A DNA stretch of 64,000 nt from contig OW818687.1 in assembly GCA_942493275.1 (NCBI GenBank), forward strand, positions 2,356,001 to 2,420,000, in the 5' to 3' direction. The notes under the pieces are model-generated. The model saw only the letters and a program-made list of their open reading frames with translations. It was not told the origin of the DNA and searched no databases. Within the stretch, counting starts at the first letter, position 1. Every line of letters starts with the position of its first letter. The DNA is from G942493275 sp942493275. GTDB lineage: Bacteria; Actinomycetota; Coriobacteriia; Anaerosomatales; PHET01. Below are positions 10,163-18,080 of this stretch, in pieces. The position numbers and the translations under genes were made by a program.

Positions 10163-11269
10163 CTAGGGTGTCCACCAGCCCGGACGGGCCGGAAGAACGT
10201 GTACCGGCACCGTGTCGATGCCAGGAATCGTACGTATCGCGGACTCGAGGAGCGAGGCCAGCGGCCACTCGGAGACGTCGTGACCGAGCTCAACGATAGC
10301 GAGCCCGGACTCCACCGCGTCCAAGGCGTCATGATAGCGCACCTCACCCGCCACAAGGACCTGCGCGCCGGACGCGAGCACCTCGCCGAGGAGCGAGCTC
10401 GCGGAACCCGTGGCGGTCGCGACGCGGGTGATCTCGAGATCGCGGTCGCCCCACACCCGGGGGGTGGAGCCGAAGGCCGCGCGGGCACGGTCTGCCAGCG
10501 CGGCCAGAGTGATCGCGCCATCTGCGGTATCGCTCACCATGCCGAGACGTGCGGCGTTGCGCGCCAGGGCGGCTTCGGTGACCCAGACGACCGGCTCTTC
10601 GTACGGGTGCGCGGACACGGCAGCCGAGACGACCCCGCGTGTTCTGCCGAGCGGGCACACCATCTCGAGGCGGATCTCATCGGCCCGCCCCATCTCGCCG
10701 GCGGCGCCCACGTAGGGGTCGCCACCCTGCGGCGCGGCGAAGCGTCCGGTGCCGGGGGCAGCGAACGAGCAGCGCTCGTACTCGCCGATACGACCGGCGC
10801 CTGCTCCGATCATGGCGTCGACGACCCGCTCCCGAGCGGACTCGGGGGCGAACACGGTGACCACCGACATCGTCTGCAGCCCGCGCTCGACAGGCTTGCG
10901 CGCCGTCAACCCGAGCGCTGCGGGCAGAAGCTTCGCCGCCTCCGGGTCGCGGTCCAGATTTGTGTGCGCGCCGATCAGTGCGACACCGGACTCGAGCGCG
11001 GAGAAGAGCACGCCAGCACCGCCGCGCCCGGGAACGATTCGCTCCGGCGCGGAGAGGAACGCCGGGTGGTGCGTCACAAGGACGTTGGCACCTCTGCCCG
11101 CCGCTTCCCGAATTGCGGCCCTGGTGGGATCGAGCGCGACGACGACACCGGTGACGAGAGCGTCCGGATCACCGGCAAGCAGCCCCACGCGGTCCCACGA
11201 CTCCGCCCGCTCGAGCGGGAATCGGCGCGCGATCGCGGTCTCGATGGTGCGAACCCTGATCTCACTCAT
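10163..11269 (-). CDS. Nif3-like dinuclear metal-centre protein (YqfO type)
   Basis: A 368-residue member of the NIF3/DUF34 family, which forms hexameric toroids with two-metal sites. It is the long form with a middle PII-like/CutA-like insert (about residues 130-230, with VVTVFAPESARERVVDAMIGAGAG). Metal-binding motifs are VLVTHHPAFLS, GAHTNLD and, near the C-terminus, IVELGHDVSE. Its biochemical role is unsettled; GTP cyclohydrolase and metal insertase functions have been suggested. The start is ATG at 11269, sharing ATGA with the upstream PHP gene. Its position in a chain headed by Fe-S assembly genes fits, but does not prove, a metal-related role. Confidence 0.9.
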   Translation of the reverse strand: MSEIRVRTIETAIARRFPLERAESWDRVGLLAGDPDALVTGVVVALDPTRAAIREAAGRGANVLVTHHPAFLSAPERIVPGRGGAGVLFSALESGVALIGAHTNLDRDPEAAKLLPAALGLTARKPVERGLQTMSVVTVFAPESARERVVDAMIGAGAGRIGEYERCSFAAPGTGRFAAPQGGDPYVGAAGEMGRADEIRLEMVCPLGRTRGVVSAAVSAHPYEEPVVWVTEAALARNAARLGMVSDTADGAITLAALADRARAAFGSTPRVWGDRDLEITRVATATGSASSLLGEVLASGAQVLVAGEVRYHDALDAVESGLAIVELGHDVSEWPLASLLESAIRTIPGIDTVPVHVLPARPGWWTP

Positions 11270-12081
11270 AGTTCGATGAACCTCATCTCGTCGCGCGACA
11301 CCGGAAAGGTCACTCGGGTGTAGCCCGCGGTCACGAGGGCCTCGTACGCGATGTCGATGCCCCATCCGACCTCGTCGGTGGCGTGAGCGTCCGATCCGAC
11401 CGACGCCTCCACGCCTGCGGCGGCGAACGCCGCGAGCAGATCCGGCCCCGGGTAGAGCTCACCCACCGGCTTGCGCAGTCCTGCGGTCGACACCTCGATG
11501 ACGACCTCGGCCTCGGCCGCCACGCGGGCCGCTTCGGCGTACAGATCTCGCGGGTCCGACGCCGGACGGTGCCCGAACTTCTTGACCAGGTCCGGATGCG
11601 CCATCACGTCGAAGACGCCGCTCGAGCACGCCCGGCACCACTCGGCGAAGTAGCTCTCCCAGACGTCGTCGACGTCACGCGCGTCCCACTCGTCGAGCCG
11701 GTGGGGATCGTCGAACGCCCAGCCGTCGAGGAAATGGACGCTGCCCAGAAGCACGGCCACGCCCGCGTCGAGGGCCTGCTCGCGGATGGACGCGAGCTCG
11801 GCCTCGTGGCCCGGGATCCAATCGGCTTCGCCGCCGACGACCACCTGCATGCCTTTGGCGCGCTCCGCCCAGGTCTTGACATCCCAGGCGTACGCAGCGA
11901 GTGACTCGAGCGGCATGGAGATGTGGTTCTCCGGGTCGAGCCCGGCCGGCAGCGGCAGGTGTTCGCTGATGACGATGCCCGAGAGGCCCTTGAAGATGGC
12001 GGCGCCAACCATCTGCGCGACCGTCCCACCACCGTGCCCGGACAGCTCGGTGTGGATGTGGCAGTCGATCAACTCGCGCAC
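11266..12081 (-). CDS. PHP-family phosphoesterase (histidinol-phosphatase-like)
   Basis: A 271-residue PHP domain protein of the HisJ/HisK type. The N-terminal DCHIHTELSGHGGG contains the His-x-His motif. Further metal ligands lie in GIVISEHLPLP, GGEADWIPGHE, LLGSVHFLDG, DVMAHPDLVKKFG and GSDAHATDEVG. Histidinol-phosphate hydrolysis is the classic reaction of this subfamily, but many homologues act on other phosphoesters, and there is no his operon here; hisC lies 18 kb away. The start is GTG at 12081 with GGAGGG 8 bases upstream, inside the last codons of mnmA (13-base overlap), giving tight translational coupling. Confidence 0.82.
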   Translation of the reverse strand: MRELIDCHIHTELSGHGGGTVAQMVGAAIFKGLSGIVISEHLPLPAGLDPENHISMPLESLAAYAWDVKTWAERAKGMQVVVGGEADWIPGHEAELASIREQALDAGVAVLLGSVHFLDGWAFDDPHRLDEWDARDVDDVWESYFAEWCRACSSGVFDVMAHPDLVKKFGHRPASDPRDLYAEAARVAAEAEVVIEVSTAGLRKPVGELYPGPDLLAAFAAAGVEASVGSDAHATDEVGWGIDIAYEALVTAGYTRVTFPVSRDEMRFIEL

Positions 12082-13121
12082 GTGATCGTCCCTCCGCCGA
12101 TGACCATGTCCCCCCGGTAGCATACGACAGCCTGACCGGGGGCTACCCCTTCGAGCGGCTCGTCGAACTCGACCGTGAGCCGGCCCGACTCGATTCGCGC
12201 GTGTGCCGGGCGCGGTTCCATACGGTAGCGTACGGCGGCGAGCACGGGCTCGGAGTCCGACCCGTGCCACACCGCATCGTCACTGGCGACCGACCTCACA
12301 GCCAGGTCCGCGCGGTGTCCCACGATGACGCGCAGGGCGTCCGCGTCGATTCCCGTCACGTAGTAGGGCTCGCCTGCGCCGCCGACGCCGATGCCCTTGC
12401 GCTGGCCGACGGTAAAGCGGGCGATGCCCTCGTGTCGGCCGACCTCCGTCCCGTCCGCCAGGGTGATGGGTCCCGGTCGCAGCGCCGACGGCGCCCGCTG
12501 CTCGACGATCGGCACGTGGTCTCCGGAACTCTCGAAGCAGATATCCTGACTCTCGGCCTTGCGCGCGACCGGCAGGCCGAACCGCTCGGCGAAGGCGCGC
12601 ACGTCGGTCTTGTGGAGATGGCCCACCGGGAACAGCACGCGCGCCATCTGAGGTTCGGTGAGACGGTAGAGGAAGTAGCTCTGGTCCTTGCCCGGATCTG
12701 TGCCGCGAGCCAGCCGAGGGGCGCCCGCTTCATCCTCGATGATTCGCGCGTAGTGGCCCGTCGCCAGGAAGTCGGCACCCTGAGTCGCCACGCGCGCCAG
12801 CAGATCCGAGAACTTGATGCGGTCGTTGCACACAATGCACGGGTTGGGTGTGCGCCCGCGCGCGTATTCCTCGGCGAACGGGGTCACGACTTCGTTCTCG
12901 AACGCCTCGCGGTAGTTCAGTGAATAGTGCGGTATTCCGAGAAGGTCGCAGACCTTGCGCGCGTCGCGGACAGCCGCCACGGAGCAGCAGCCGCCCTCCT
13001 CATCCGAGGAAGGCCACAGCTGCATCGTGACGCCGGTGACGTCGTGTCCCTGCTCAAGAAGCAGCGCGGCGGCGACGCTGGAGTCAACGCCGCCGCTCAT
13101 CGCTACAAAGACACGTGCCAC
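12069..13121 (-). CDS. mnmA: tRNA-specific 2-thiouridylase MnmA
   Basis: A 350-residue enzyme that thiolates U34 of Glu, Gln and Lys tRNAs, using persulfide sulfur from a cysteine desulfurase. It starts with the PP-loop VFVAMSGGVDSSVAA. The catalytic cysteines are in the blocks TPNPCIVCNDRIKF and SQDICFES. FLATGHYARI and the C-terminal beta-barrel with FTVGQRKGIG are family motifs. It lies 33 bases downstream of nifU and close to the desulfurase gene, its expected sulfur source. The start is GTG at 13121 with AGGAGG upstream. Confidence 0.96.
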   Translation of the reverse strand: MARVFVAMSGGVDSSVAAALLLEQGHDVTGVTMQLWPSSDEEGGCCSVAAVRDARKVCDLLGIPHYSLNYREAFENEVVTPFAEEYARGRTPNPCIVCNDRIKFSDLLARVATQGADFLATGHYARIIEDEAGAPRLARGTDPGKDQSYFLYRLTEPQMARVLFPVGHLHKTDVRAFAERFGLPVARKAESQDICFESSGDHVPIVEQRAPSALRPGPITLADGTEVGRHEGIARFTVGQRKGIGVGGAGEPYYVTGIDADALRVIVGHRADLAVRSVASDDAVWHGSDSEPVLAAVRYRMEPRPAHARIESGRLTVEFDEPLEGVAPGQAVVCYRGDMVIGGGTITCAS

Positions 13122-13154
13122 GTGGTCGGCCTCCTGCCCGGTCGAGGAGACGGA

Positions 13155-13667
13155 CTAGCGCTGGCAGCAGATGCTGCACTCTCCGCCTTCGCCGGCCGAG
13201 TCATGCTCGTGGTCGGCGTGCTCGTGGTCGTCCTCGTCGGCATGCGGGTCGAAGTTGGGATCGGCGCTCTTGATCTCACCGGAGATCGGCTCGCGGCCGT
13301 GGCGCACCAGGTAGTCGTCGACGGCGACCTTGAGGCCGTCGGTCGCAAGCACGCTGCAGTGCATCTTGGAAGCCGGGAGCCCGCCGAGCTCATCGGCAAC
13401 CTGCTGCTTGGAGATGGCAGCGGCGTCTTCGATGGTGAGGCCCTTGGCCATCTCGGTCACGATCGAGCTGGTGGCGATAGCGGCGCCGCAGCCGAGCGTC
13501 TGGAACTTCACGTCGCTGATGTGGTCGCTGTCGTCAACGGCGATCGTGATCTTCATCATGTCGCCGCAGACCGGGTTGCCGACTTCGCCGACCCCGTCGG
13601 GCTCTTCGATGACGCCGACGTTGCGCGGGTTGTTGAAGTGGTCCATGACCTTCTCGGTGTACTGCAC
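13155..13667 (-). CDS. nifU: NifU/IscU-type Fe-S scaffold with Asp/His/Cys-rich tail
   Basis: A 170-residue protein. Residues 1-130 are an IscU-like scaffold that assembles Fe-S clusters from NifS sulfur: MDHFNNPRN, C34 with D36 in NPVCGDMM, C60 in TLGCGAAIATSS and C104 in KMHCSVLA. Residues 136-170 are unusual: about 20 residues of Asp, Glu and His (DPHADEDDHEHADHEHD), then three more cysteines (C164, C167, C168). Such a tail could bind divalent metal or iron. The start is GTG at 13667 preceded by AAGGAGAG. It sits 28 bases after the desulfurase stop, so the pair is co-transcribed. Confidence 0.93.
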   Translation of the reverse strand: MQYTEKVMDHFNNPRNVGVIEEPDGVGEVGNPVCGDMMKITIAVDDSDHISDVKFQTLGCGAAIATSSIVTEMAKGLTIEDAAAISKQQVADELGGLPASKMHCSVLATDGLKVAVDDYLVRHGREPISGEIKSADPNFDPHADEDDHEHADHEHDSAGEGGECSICCQR

Positions 13668-13695
13668 GAATCTCTCCTTGTCGGGGGGTCAGCGG

Positions 13696-14877
13696 CTACT
13701 TGGAGCCGAACATCTTGGTGTAGACGGGCGACATGGCGCGGAGTCTTTCGACGATCGGCGGGAAGACCTCGAGGAAGGTATCGACGTCCTCGTCACGGGT
13801 GTGACGGCCAACCGACAGGCGCAGCGAGCCGTGTGCGATCTCCTGTGGAACGCCGCACGCCAAGAGCACGTGGCTCGGCTCGAGCGAGCCGCTGCTGCAT
13901 GCCGAGCCGGTCGAGACGGCGATGCCCTTGTTGTCGAGCTGCAGGAGCATGGCCTCGCCCTCGACGCCCTTGATCAGCAGGGATGCGATGTTGGGCAGGC
14001 GCGGCTCTCCCAAAGTGGTGGGGTCGGTGTTCTCCAGCGCGGAGGTGACTCCTTCGATGAGGCGGTCGCGCAGGGCGGCCAGGCGCGGAACCTCGGTGTC
14101 GAACTCGGCGAGCATGATCTCGAGCGCCGTCGCGAAGCCAACCGCGCCGGGGACGTTTTGCGTGCCCGAACGCTTCTTGAACTCCTGACCGCCGCCCTTG
14201 AGCAGCGGCTCGAAACGCGTGCCCCGCTTGAGGTACAGAACGCCGACGCCCTTGGGACCGTAGATCTTGTGACCCGAGAAGGAGGCAGCGTCCACGCCGA
14301 GCGCGACGACGTCAACCGGCGCCTTGCCCAGAGTCTGTGCGGCGTCGGTGTGCATGAGTGCGCCGCCCTCGTGGGCGATGCGGGAGAACTCGGCGATGTC
14401 TTGGAGCGTGCCGACCTCGTTGTTGCCATGCATGATCGACACGAGCTTGGTGTTGGGCTTCATCGCCGCCGCGAGGTCGTCCGGATGGATGTGCCCGGTC
14501 GTACGCGGCTTGAGGTAGGTGACCTCGTGGCCCTGCTTCTCGAGCCAGTGGGCCGGCTCGAGGATCGCGTGATGCTCGAACGCCGAGACAATGAGGTGCC
14601 CTCCGCCATCGGGGGCCACGCGCTGCATGATGCCGAGAAGCGCCGCGTTGTCCGACTCGGTGCCGCATCCGGTGAACAGAACCTCGTTGGCGTCCTTTGC
14701 CCCGATGCCTTTGGCGACCCGCTCGCGGGCGTCTTCGAGCGCGCGATATCCGTCACGCCCGAGCGAGTAGAGCGAGTTGGGGTTGCCGAACCGCTCGGTG
14801 AAGAACGGCAGCATGGCCTCGACGACCCGCTCGTCGGTGGGCGTGGTGGCCGCGTAGTCCAGATAGATGGTGTCCAT
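13696..14877 (-). CDS. iscS: Cysteine desulfurase (NifS/IscS family)
   Basis: A 393-residue PLP enzyme that takes sulfur from cysteine for Fe-S clusters and tRNA thiolation. It starts IYLDYAATTPTDERV. The PLP region has AFEHHAILEP and HTDAAQTLGKAPVD, and the lysine is in ASFSGHKIYGPKGVG. The active-site cysteine loop is STGSACSSGSLEPSHVL, a NifS-type group I loop. The frame is open much further upstream, but the ATG at 14877, with GGGGAGA before it, matches the family start; the extension would overlap iscR. It is the second gene of the iscR chain. Confidence 0.96.
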   Translation of the reverse strand: MDTIYLDYAATTPTDERVVEAMLPFFTERFGNPNSLYSLGRDGYRALEDARERVAKGIGAKDANEVLFTGCGTESDNAALLGIMQRVAPDGGGHLIVSAFEHHAILEPAHWLEKQGHEVTYLKPRTTGHIHPDDLAAAMKPNTKLVSIMHGNNEVGTLQDIAEFSRIAHEGGALMHTDAAQTLGKAPVDVVALGVDAASFSGHKIYGPKGVGVLYLKRGTRFEPLLKGGGQEFKKRSGTQNVPGAVGFATALEIMLAEFDTEVPRLAALRDRLIEGVTSALENTDPTTLGEPRLPNIASLLIKGVEGEAMLLQLDNKGIAVSTGSACSSGSLEPSHVLLACGVPQEIAHGSLRLSVGRHTRDEDVDTFLEVFPPIVERLRAMSPVYTKMFGSK

Positions 14878-14891
14878 GGAGTGTATCTCCC

Positions 14892-15329
14892 CTATCCCTC
14901 GGCGGTTTGCCGGTCGAACTTCTGTTGTGTACCCGCAAGCTGAGCGAGGCTCGTGGACGAGAAGACCTCGCGAAGTGCCACGGTCGCCTTGGCCCACACC
15001 GGAGCGGCAGCGCATGAGCCGGCTTGGATGCAGCCTTCCCCGCGCTCGCTTTCGCACATGCTTGACATCAGAGGACCCTCGAGAGCCTCGACGACGTCGA
15101 GGACGCTGATGGCCTCCGGATCCCTGGCAAGAACGAACCCGCCTTTGGCGCCGCGCACCGCTGTGACGAGTTCGGCTCGACGCAGCGACACGAGCAGTTG
15201 CTCAAGGAAACGGACCGGAACCGCGCGCCGCTCGGCGATCTCTCGAGCGCTGACCGGACCTGTGCCGAAGTTGCACGCGAGGTCGATCATGGCCAGCACT
15301 CCGTACTCACTCTTGGCCGTCAACCGCAC
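14892..15329 (-). CDS. iscR: Rrf2-family Fe-S sensing regulator (IscR-like)
   Basis: A 145-residue Rrf2-type winged-helix regulator: KSEYGVLAMIDLACNF, SAREIAERRAVPVRFLEQLLVSLRRAELV and GAKGGFVLARDPEAISVLDVVEALEG. Three cysteines in the order C-x7-C-x5-C (CESERGEGC then IQAGSC) follow, fitting an Fe-S cluster ligand set; E. coli IscR has C-x5-C-x5-C. It heads the iscR-iscS-nifU chain, the usual setting for feedback control of Fe-S biogenesis. The start is GTG at 15329 with GAGGTGAT upstream. A 27-base imperfect palindrome between its promoter and start codon is a likely self-operator. Confidence 0.93.
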   Translation of the reverse strand: MRLTAKSEYGVLAMIDLACNFGTGPVSAREIAERRAVPVRFLEQLLVSLRRAELVTAVRGAKGGFVLARDPEAISVLDVVEALEGPLMSSMCESERGEGCIQAGSCAAAPVWAKATVALREVFSSTSLAQLAGTQQKFDRQTAEG

Positions 15330-15341
15330 GCTGTATCACCT

Positions 15342-15368
15342 CAATCACGACTTATTAGGTAGTGATTG
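15342..15368 (-). promoter_or_regulatory. Palindromic operator candidate upstream of iscR
   Basis: A 27-base dyad with arms CAATCAC (15342-15348) and GTGATTG (15362-15368) and further symmetric bases inside; 11 of 13 base pairs are symmetric. It starts 1 base downstream of the -10 box and overlaps the expected transcription start, an ideal place for repression by the iscR product. It does not match the E. coli IscR type 1 consensus, so the binder is inferred. Confidence 0.6.
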
Positions 15369-15369
15369 C

Positions 15370-15397
15370 ATATTACCCCGCGAAGAGCCTGTGTCAA
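15370..15397 (-). promoter_or_regulatory. Promoter of the iscR-iscS-nifU operon
   Basis: Read on the minus strand: -35 TTGACA (15392-15397, consensus), 16-base spacer, -10 TAATAT (15370-15375). The predicted start lies inside the palindrome at 15342-15368. Confidence 0.8.
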
Positions 15398-15549
15398 CAG
15401 GCCGGGCCGGAACCTCTCAAAATCGGTCCGTCGCTCGAATTCGACCGCTCGACACCGCGGACCCGCCGCTTGGAGCGTGGCTCGCGCATTTCGCCGAAAC
15501 GAACACCTGTCCGATTGTTTCGCAGCAAGGTGGTGGTTACGATGGGCAT

Positions 15550-15690
15550 CCGCCCTATGGGGCGGGCACGACTGGGGGATACGGGTCCATGGTTGACAGT
15601 CACAGGGTGGCGAGAACCCACTGGATCTTTCCCAGCCACACACGAGGCCCCGACCGCATCAGGCGACCGGGGCCTCGGTTTGTTCCCTGA
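15550..15690 (+). ncRNA. Small non-coding RNA candidate ending in a terminator
   Basis: A possible promoter, TTGTTT (15515-15520), 17 bases, TACGAT (15538-15543), points to a start near 15550. From there the sequence folds as a CCGCCC/GGGCGG hairpin at once. A longer stem follows, with CTGGG (15572-15576) against CCCAG (15631-15635), GGTCCA (15584-15589) against TGGATC (15622-15627), and an inner GGGT/ACCC. It ends in a GC-rich hairpin followed by GGTTTGTT. No reading frame fits. The ribH gene is convergent, so the RNA would be free-standing. No known family is recognised. Confidence 0.4.
15644..15682. terminator. GC-rich hairpin terminator, possibly bidirectional
   Basis: GAGGCCCCG (15644-15652) pairs with CGGGGCCTC (15668-15676). 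On the plus strand it is followed by GGTTTGTT, a modest T tract that would end the RNA candidate. On the minus strand it lies 20 bases after the ribH stop and could end the rib operon, although the tract there is GTGTGTG rather than pure T. Confidence 0.6.
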
Positions 15691-15696
15691 AGCTCG

Positions 15697-16158
15697 CTAG
15701 AGCGACTTCATGAGACTCGCCATCTCGAGCGCACCCATCGCCGCTTCCCAGCCCTTGTTGCCCGCCTTGGTGCCGGCGCGCTCCACCGCCTGCTCAATGG
15801 TGTCTGCCGTGATCACACCGAAGAGAACCGGCACACCGGAGTCGAGCGACGCCTTGGCCACGCCCTTGGAGACCTCGGAGGCGACGAACTCGAAGTGCGG
15901 GGTGCCGCCGCGGATGACCACGCCCAGAGCGATGACCGCGTCGTAACGACCGCTGCCGGCGAGCTTGCGAGCGACCAGCGGAATCTCAAACGCTCCCGGC
16001 ACCCAGGCCACGTCGACGTCGTCGGCCTCAACGCCGTGTCGCAGGAGCGCATCCTGCGCGCCCGAGAGCAGGCGCGATCCGAGCAGGTCGTTGAAACGGC
16101 TCACGACGATTCCGACCTTGAGGTCTTTTCCAATGAGGTTTCCTTCGAATACGGTCAT
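15697..16158 (-). CDS. ribH: 6,7-dimethyl-8-ribityllumazine synthase
   Basis: A 153-residue lumazine synthase, the penultimate step of riboflavin synthesis, condensing the ribityl-pyrimidinedione with DHBP; these proteins form pentamers or 60-mer capsids. Motifs: GIVVSRFNDLL, WVPGAFEIPLVA, ALGVVIRGGTPHFEFVA with the catalytic His, and PVLFGVITADTIEQA. Its length is standard. It is the last gene of the rib operon, and its start overlaps the ribBA stop (TGATG). Confidence 0.96.
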   Translation of the reverse strand: MTVFEGNLIGKDLKVGIVVSRFNDLLGSRLLSGAQDALLRHGVEADDVDVAWVPGAFEIPLVARKLAGSGRYDAVIALGVVIRGGTPHFEFVASEVSKGVAKASLDSGVPVLFGVITADTIEQAVERAGTKAGNKGWEAAMGALEMASLMKSL

Positions 16159-17411
16159 CAGTCGTTCCCTTCATTCTCGGGCGCGTTATCGGGGAGATTG
16201 AGCGTGTGCGCCATCTTGTCCTTCTTCGTGCGCAGGTAAGCGTAGTTCGCAGGGCACGACGGGACCTCGAGCCCCACCTGCTCGGTCACCTTCAGGCCGT
16301 AGCCCTCGAGGCCGACGATCTTGCGCGGGTTGTTGGTGAGCAGCCTGATGGACTTCAGTCCCAAGTCCACGAGTATCTGAGCGCCGATGCCGTAGTCGCG
16401 CAGGTCGGCCGGGAAGCCCAGAGCCTCGTTCGCCTCGACGGTATCGGCACCCTGCTCCTGGAGCTGGTAGGCCCGAAGCTTGTTGGCGAGGCCGATTCCT
16501 CGACCCTCGTGGCCGACGATGTAGAGGATCACGCCGGCGCCCTCGTCCTGTACGCGCTTCATCGCCTCTTCGAGCTGGGCGCCGCAGTCGCAGCGCAGGC
16601 TGTGGAAGACGTCGCCGGTCAGGCACTCGGAGTGCACGCGCACGAGGACGTCGCCTTTTCCTGCCACGTCGCCGACGACCAGCGCCATATGTGTGCGACC
16701 GTCGACCTCGCTCTCGTAGCCGATGCCGCGAAAGACCCCGAAGCGGGTTGGCAGCGTGACTTCGGGTCCACGCTCGATCAGCTTCTCGGTTCTGCGGCGG
16801 TAGCGGATCAGGTCGGCCACGGTGATCATCTTCAGGCCGTGCTCGGCGGCGAAGCGCTCGAGCTCGGGGCGGCGCGCCATGGAGCCGTCAGGGCTGATGA
16901 TCTCGCAAATGACGCCCGCGGGAGTGAGCCCCGCGAGTCTGGAGAGGTCGACGGCCGCCTCGGTGTGGCCTGCCCGCTCCAGCACTCCGCCGGGGCGCGC
17001 CCTGAGCGGGAACACGTGACCGGGCATGGAGATGTCTTCGGGAGCGGTCGACGGGTCAATGGCGGCGAGCACTGTGTTGCAGCGGTCAGCCGGCGAGATG
17101 CCGGTGGTGATCTTGCCCTTGGCACCGATGGACACGTGGAATGCGGTGCCCTGCTCGGAGGTGTTGGTCTCAGTCATGGGCGGGATCTTGAGCGTGTCGA
17201 GCCGATCACCGGTGAGAGGGAGACACACCAGACCGCGCCCGTAGGTGATCATGAAGTTGACCGCCTCCGGCGTGGCCTTCTCGGCGGCCATGACGAGGTC
17301 GCCCTCGTTCTCCCGGTCCTCGTCGTCGACGACCACGAGCATGCGGCCGGCGGCAATCTCGGCGATGCCTTCTTCGATGGTGGCGAAGGGTGACTTGTTG
17401 GGTTCGGTCAT
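16158..17411 (-). CDS. ribBA: Bifunctional DHBP synthase / GTP cyclohydrolase II
   Basis: A 417-residue fusion. Residues 1-205 are 3,4-dihydroxy-2-butanone-4-phosphate synthase (VDDEDRENEGDLVMAAE, RPGGVLERAGHTEAA), acting on ribulose-5-phosphate. Residues 210-417 are GTP cyclohydrolase II. The zinc site shows as HSECLTGDVFHSLRCDCG, with three Cys, followed by LYIVGHEGRGIGLANKL. Both active sites look complete, so it supplies both entry branches of riboflavin synthesis. It lies 3 bases after ribE and overlaps ribH by one base. Confidence 0.96.
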   Translation of the reverse strand: MTEPNKSPFATIEEGIAEIAAGRMLVVVDDEDRENEGDLVMAAEKATPEAVNFMITYGRGLVCLPLTGDRLDTLKIPPMTETNTSEQGTAFHVSIGAKGKITTGISPADRCNTVLAAIDPSTAPEDISMPGHVFPLRARPGGVLERAGHTEAAVDLSRLAGLTPAGVICEIISPDGSMARRPELERFAAEHGLKMITVADLIRYRRRTEKLIERGPEVTLPTRFGVFRGIGYESEVDGRTHMALVVGDVAGKGDVLVRVHSECLTGDVFHSLRCDCGAQLEEAMKRVQDEGAGVILYIVGHEGRGIGLANKLRAYQLQEQGADTVEANEALGFPADLRDYGIGAQILVDLGLKSIRLLTNNPRKIVGLEGYGLKVTEQVGLEVPSCPANYAYLRTKKDKMAHTLNLPDNAPENEGND

Positions 17412-17414
17412 GGG

Positions 17415-18080
17415 CTAGCTACCCTCCGCGAATTCGCGCAGCATGTCGCCGAGGCCCCGCTTGGATGACGAGCCGGACTCCTCTGCGCCTGAGTACAGGC
17501 CCACGAAGCGCCTGACGTACTTGGCCATCATGTCGATCTCGACGTTGACCGGGGCACCGATCGCCTTCTCCCTGAGCGTGGTGATCTCCTCGGTGTGAGG
17601 AACCACCGCGGACGCGAACGACTCACCCCGGATCTGGGCGACAGTGAGCGAGATGCCGTCGATGGCGACCGACCCCTTGGGAACGATGTACTCCATGAGG
17701 TCCCCGGGCACCTGGAACTGGTAGACCGTGCTGTTCCCCGCCGCGTGGCGCAGCAGCAGTCGGCCGATGCCGTCCACGTGGCCGCTCACGAGGTGCCCGC
17801 CGAGCCTGTCCGAGAGGCGCAGCGCGCGCTCGAGGTTGACCTTCTGGCCCTGGGTCACGCCTGCGAGCGTCGTCTTACCCAGCGTCTCCTCGCTCACGTC
17901 GGCGACGAACGCACCACGGATGAACTTGGCGACGGTGAGACACGAGCCGTCGACGGCAATCGAGTCACCGATGGCCATGTCGCGACCGAACTCCGGGGCG
18001 TAGATCTCGAGCTGGGCGCCGCCGGCGACCCGGTCGATGCGCGTGATGATGCCCTGGGTCTCGATGAGTCCGGTGAACAT
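17415..18080 (-). CDS. ribE: Riboflavin synthase alpha chain
   Basis: A 221-residue protein with two tandem lumazine-binding barrels, starting MFTGLIETQGII. The first repeat contains VDGSCLTVAKF and the second VAIDGISLTVAQI; SGHVDGIGRLL marks the end of the first barrel. It dismutates two lumazines into riboflavin and the pyrimidinedione. The C-terminal tail (EESGSSSKRG) is a little longer than usual and hydrophilic. The start overlaps the ribD stop as TGATG. Confidence 0.96.
   Translation of the reverse strand: MFTGLIETQGIITRIDRVAGGAQLEIYAPEFGRDMAIGDSIAVDGSCLTVAKFIRGAFVADVSEETLGKTTLAGVTQGQKVNLERALRLSDRLGGHLVSGHVDGIGRLLLRHAAGNSTVYQFQVPGDLMEYIVPKGSVAIDGISLTVAQIRGESFASAVVPHTEEITTLREKAIGAPVNVEIDMMAKYVRRFVGLYSGAEESGSSSKRGLGDMLREFAEGS

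Larger units (their letters stand above)
15398..15696. other. Gap between the iscR promoter and ribH
   Basis: Together with 15330-15397 this is a 367-base stretch without a protein gene. The half next to ribH holds a plus-strand RNA candidate with its own hairpin terminator (separate entries). In 15398-15510 I see no gene, repeat or clear signal. Confidence 0.55.
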
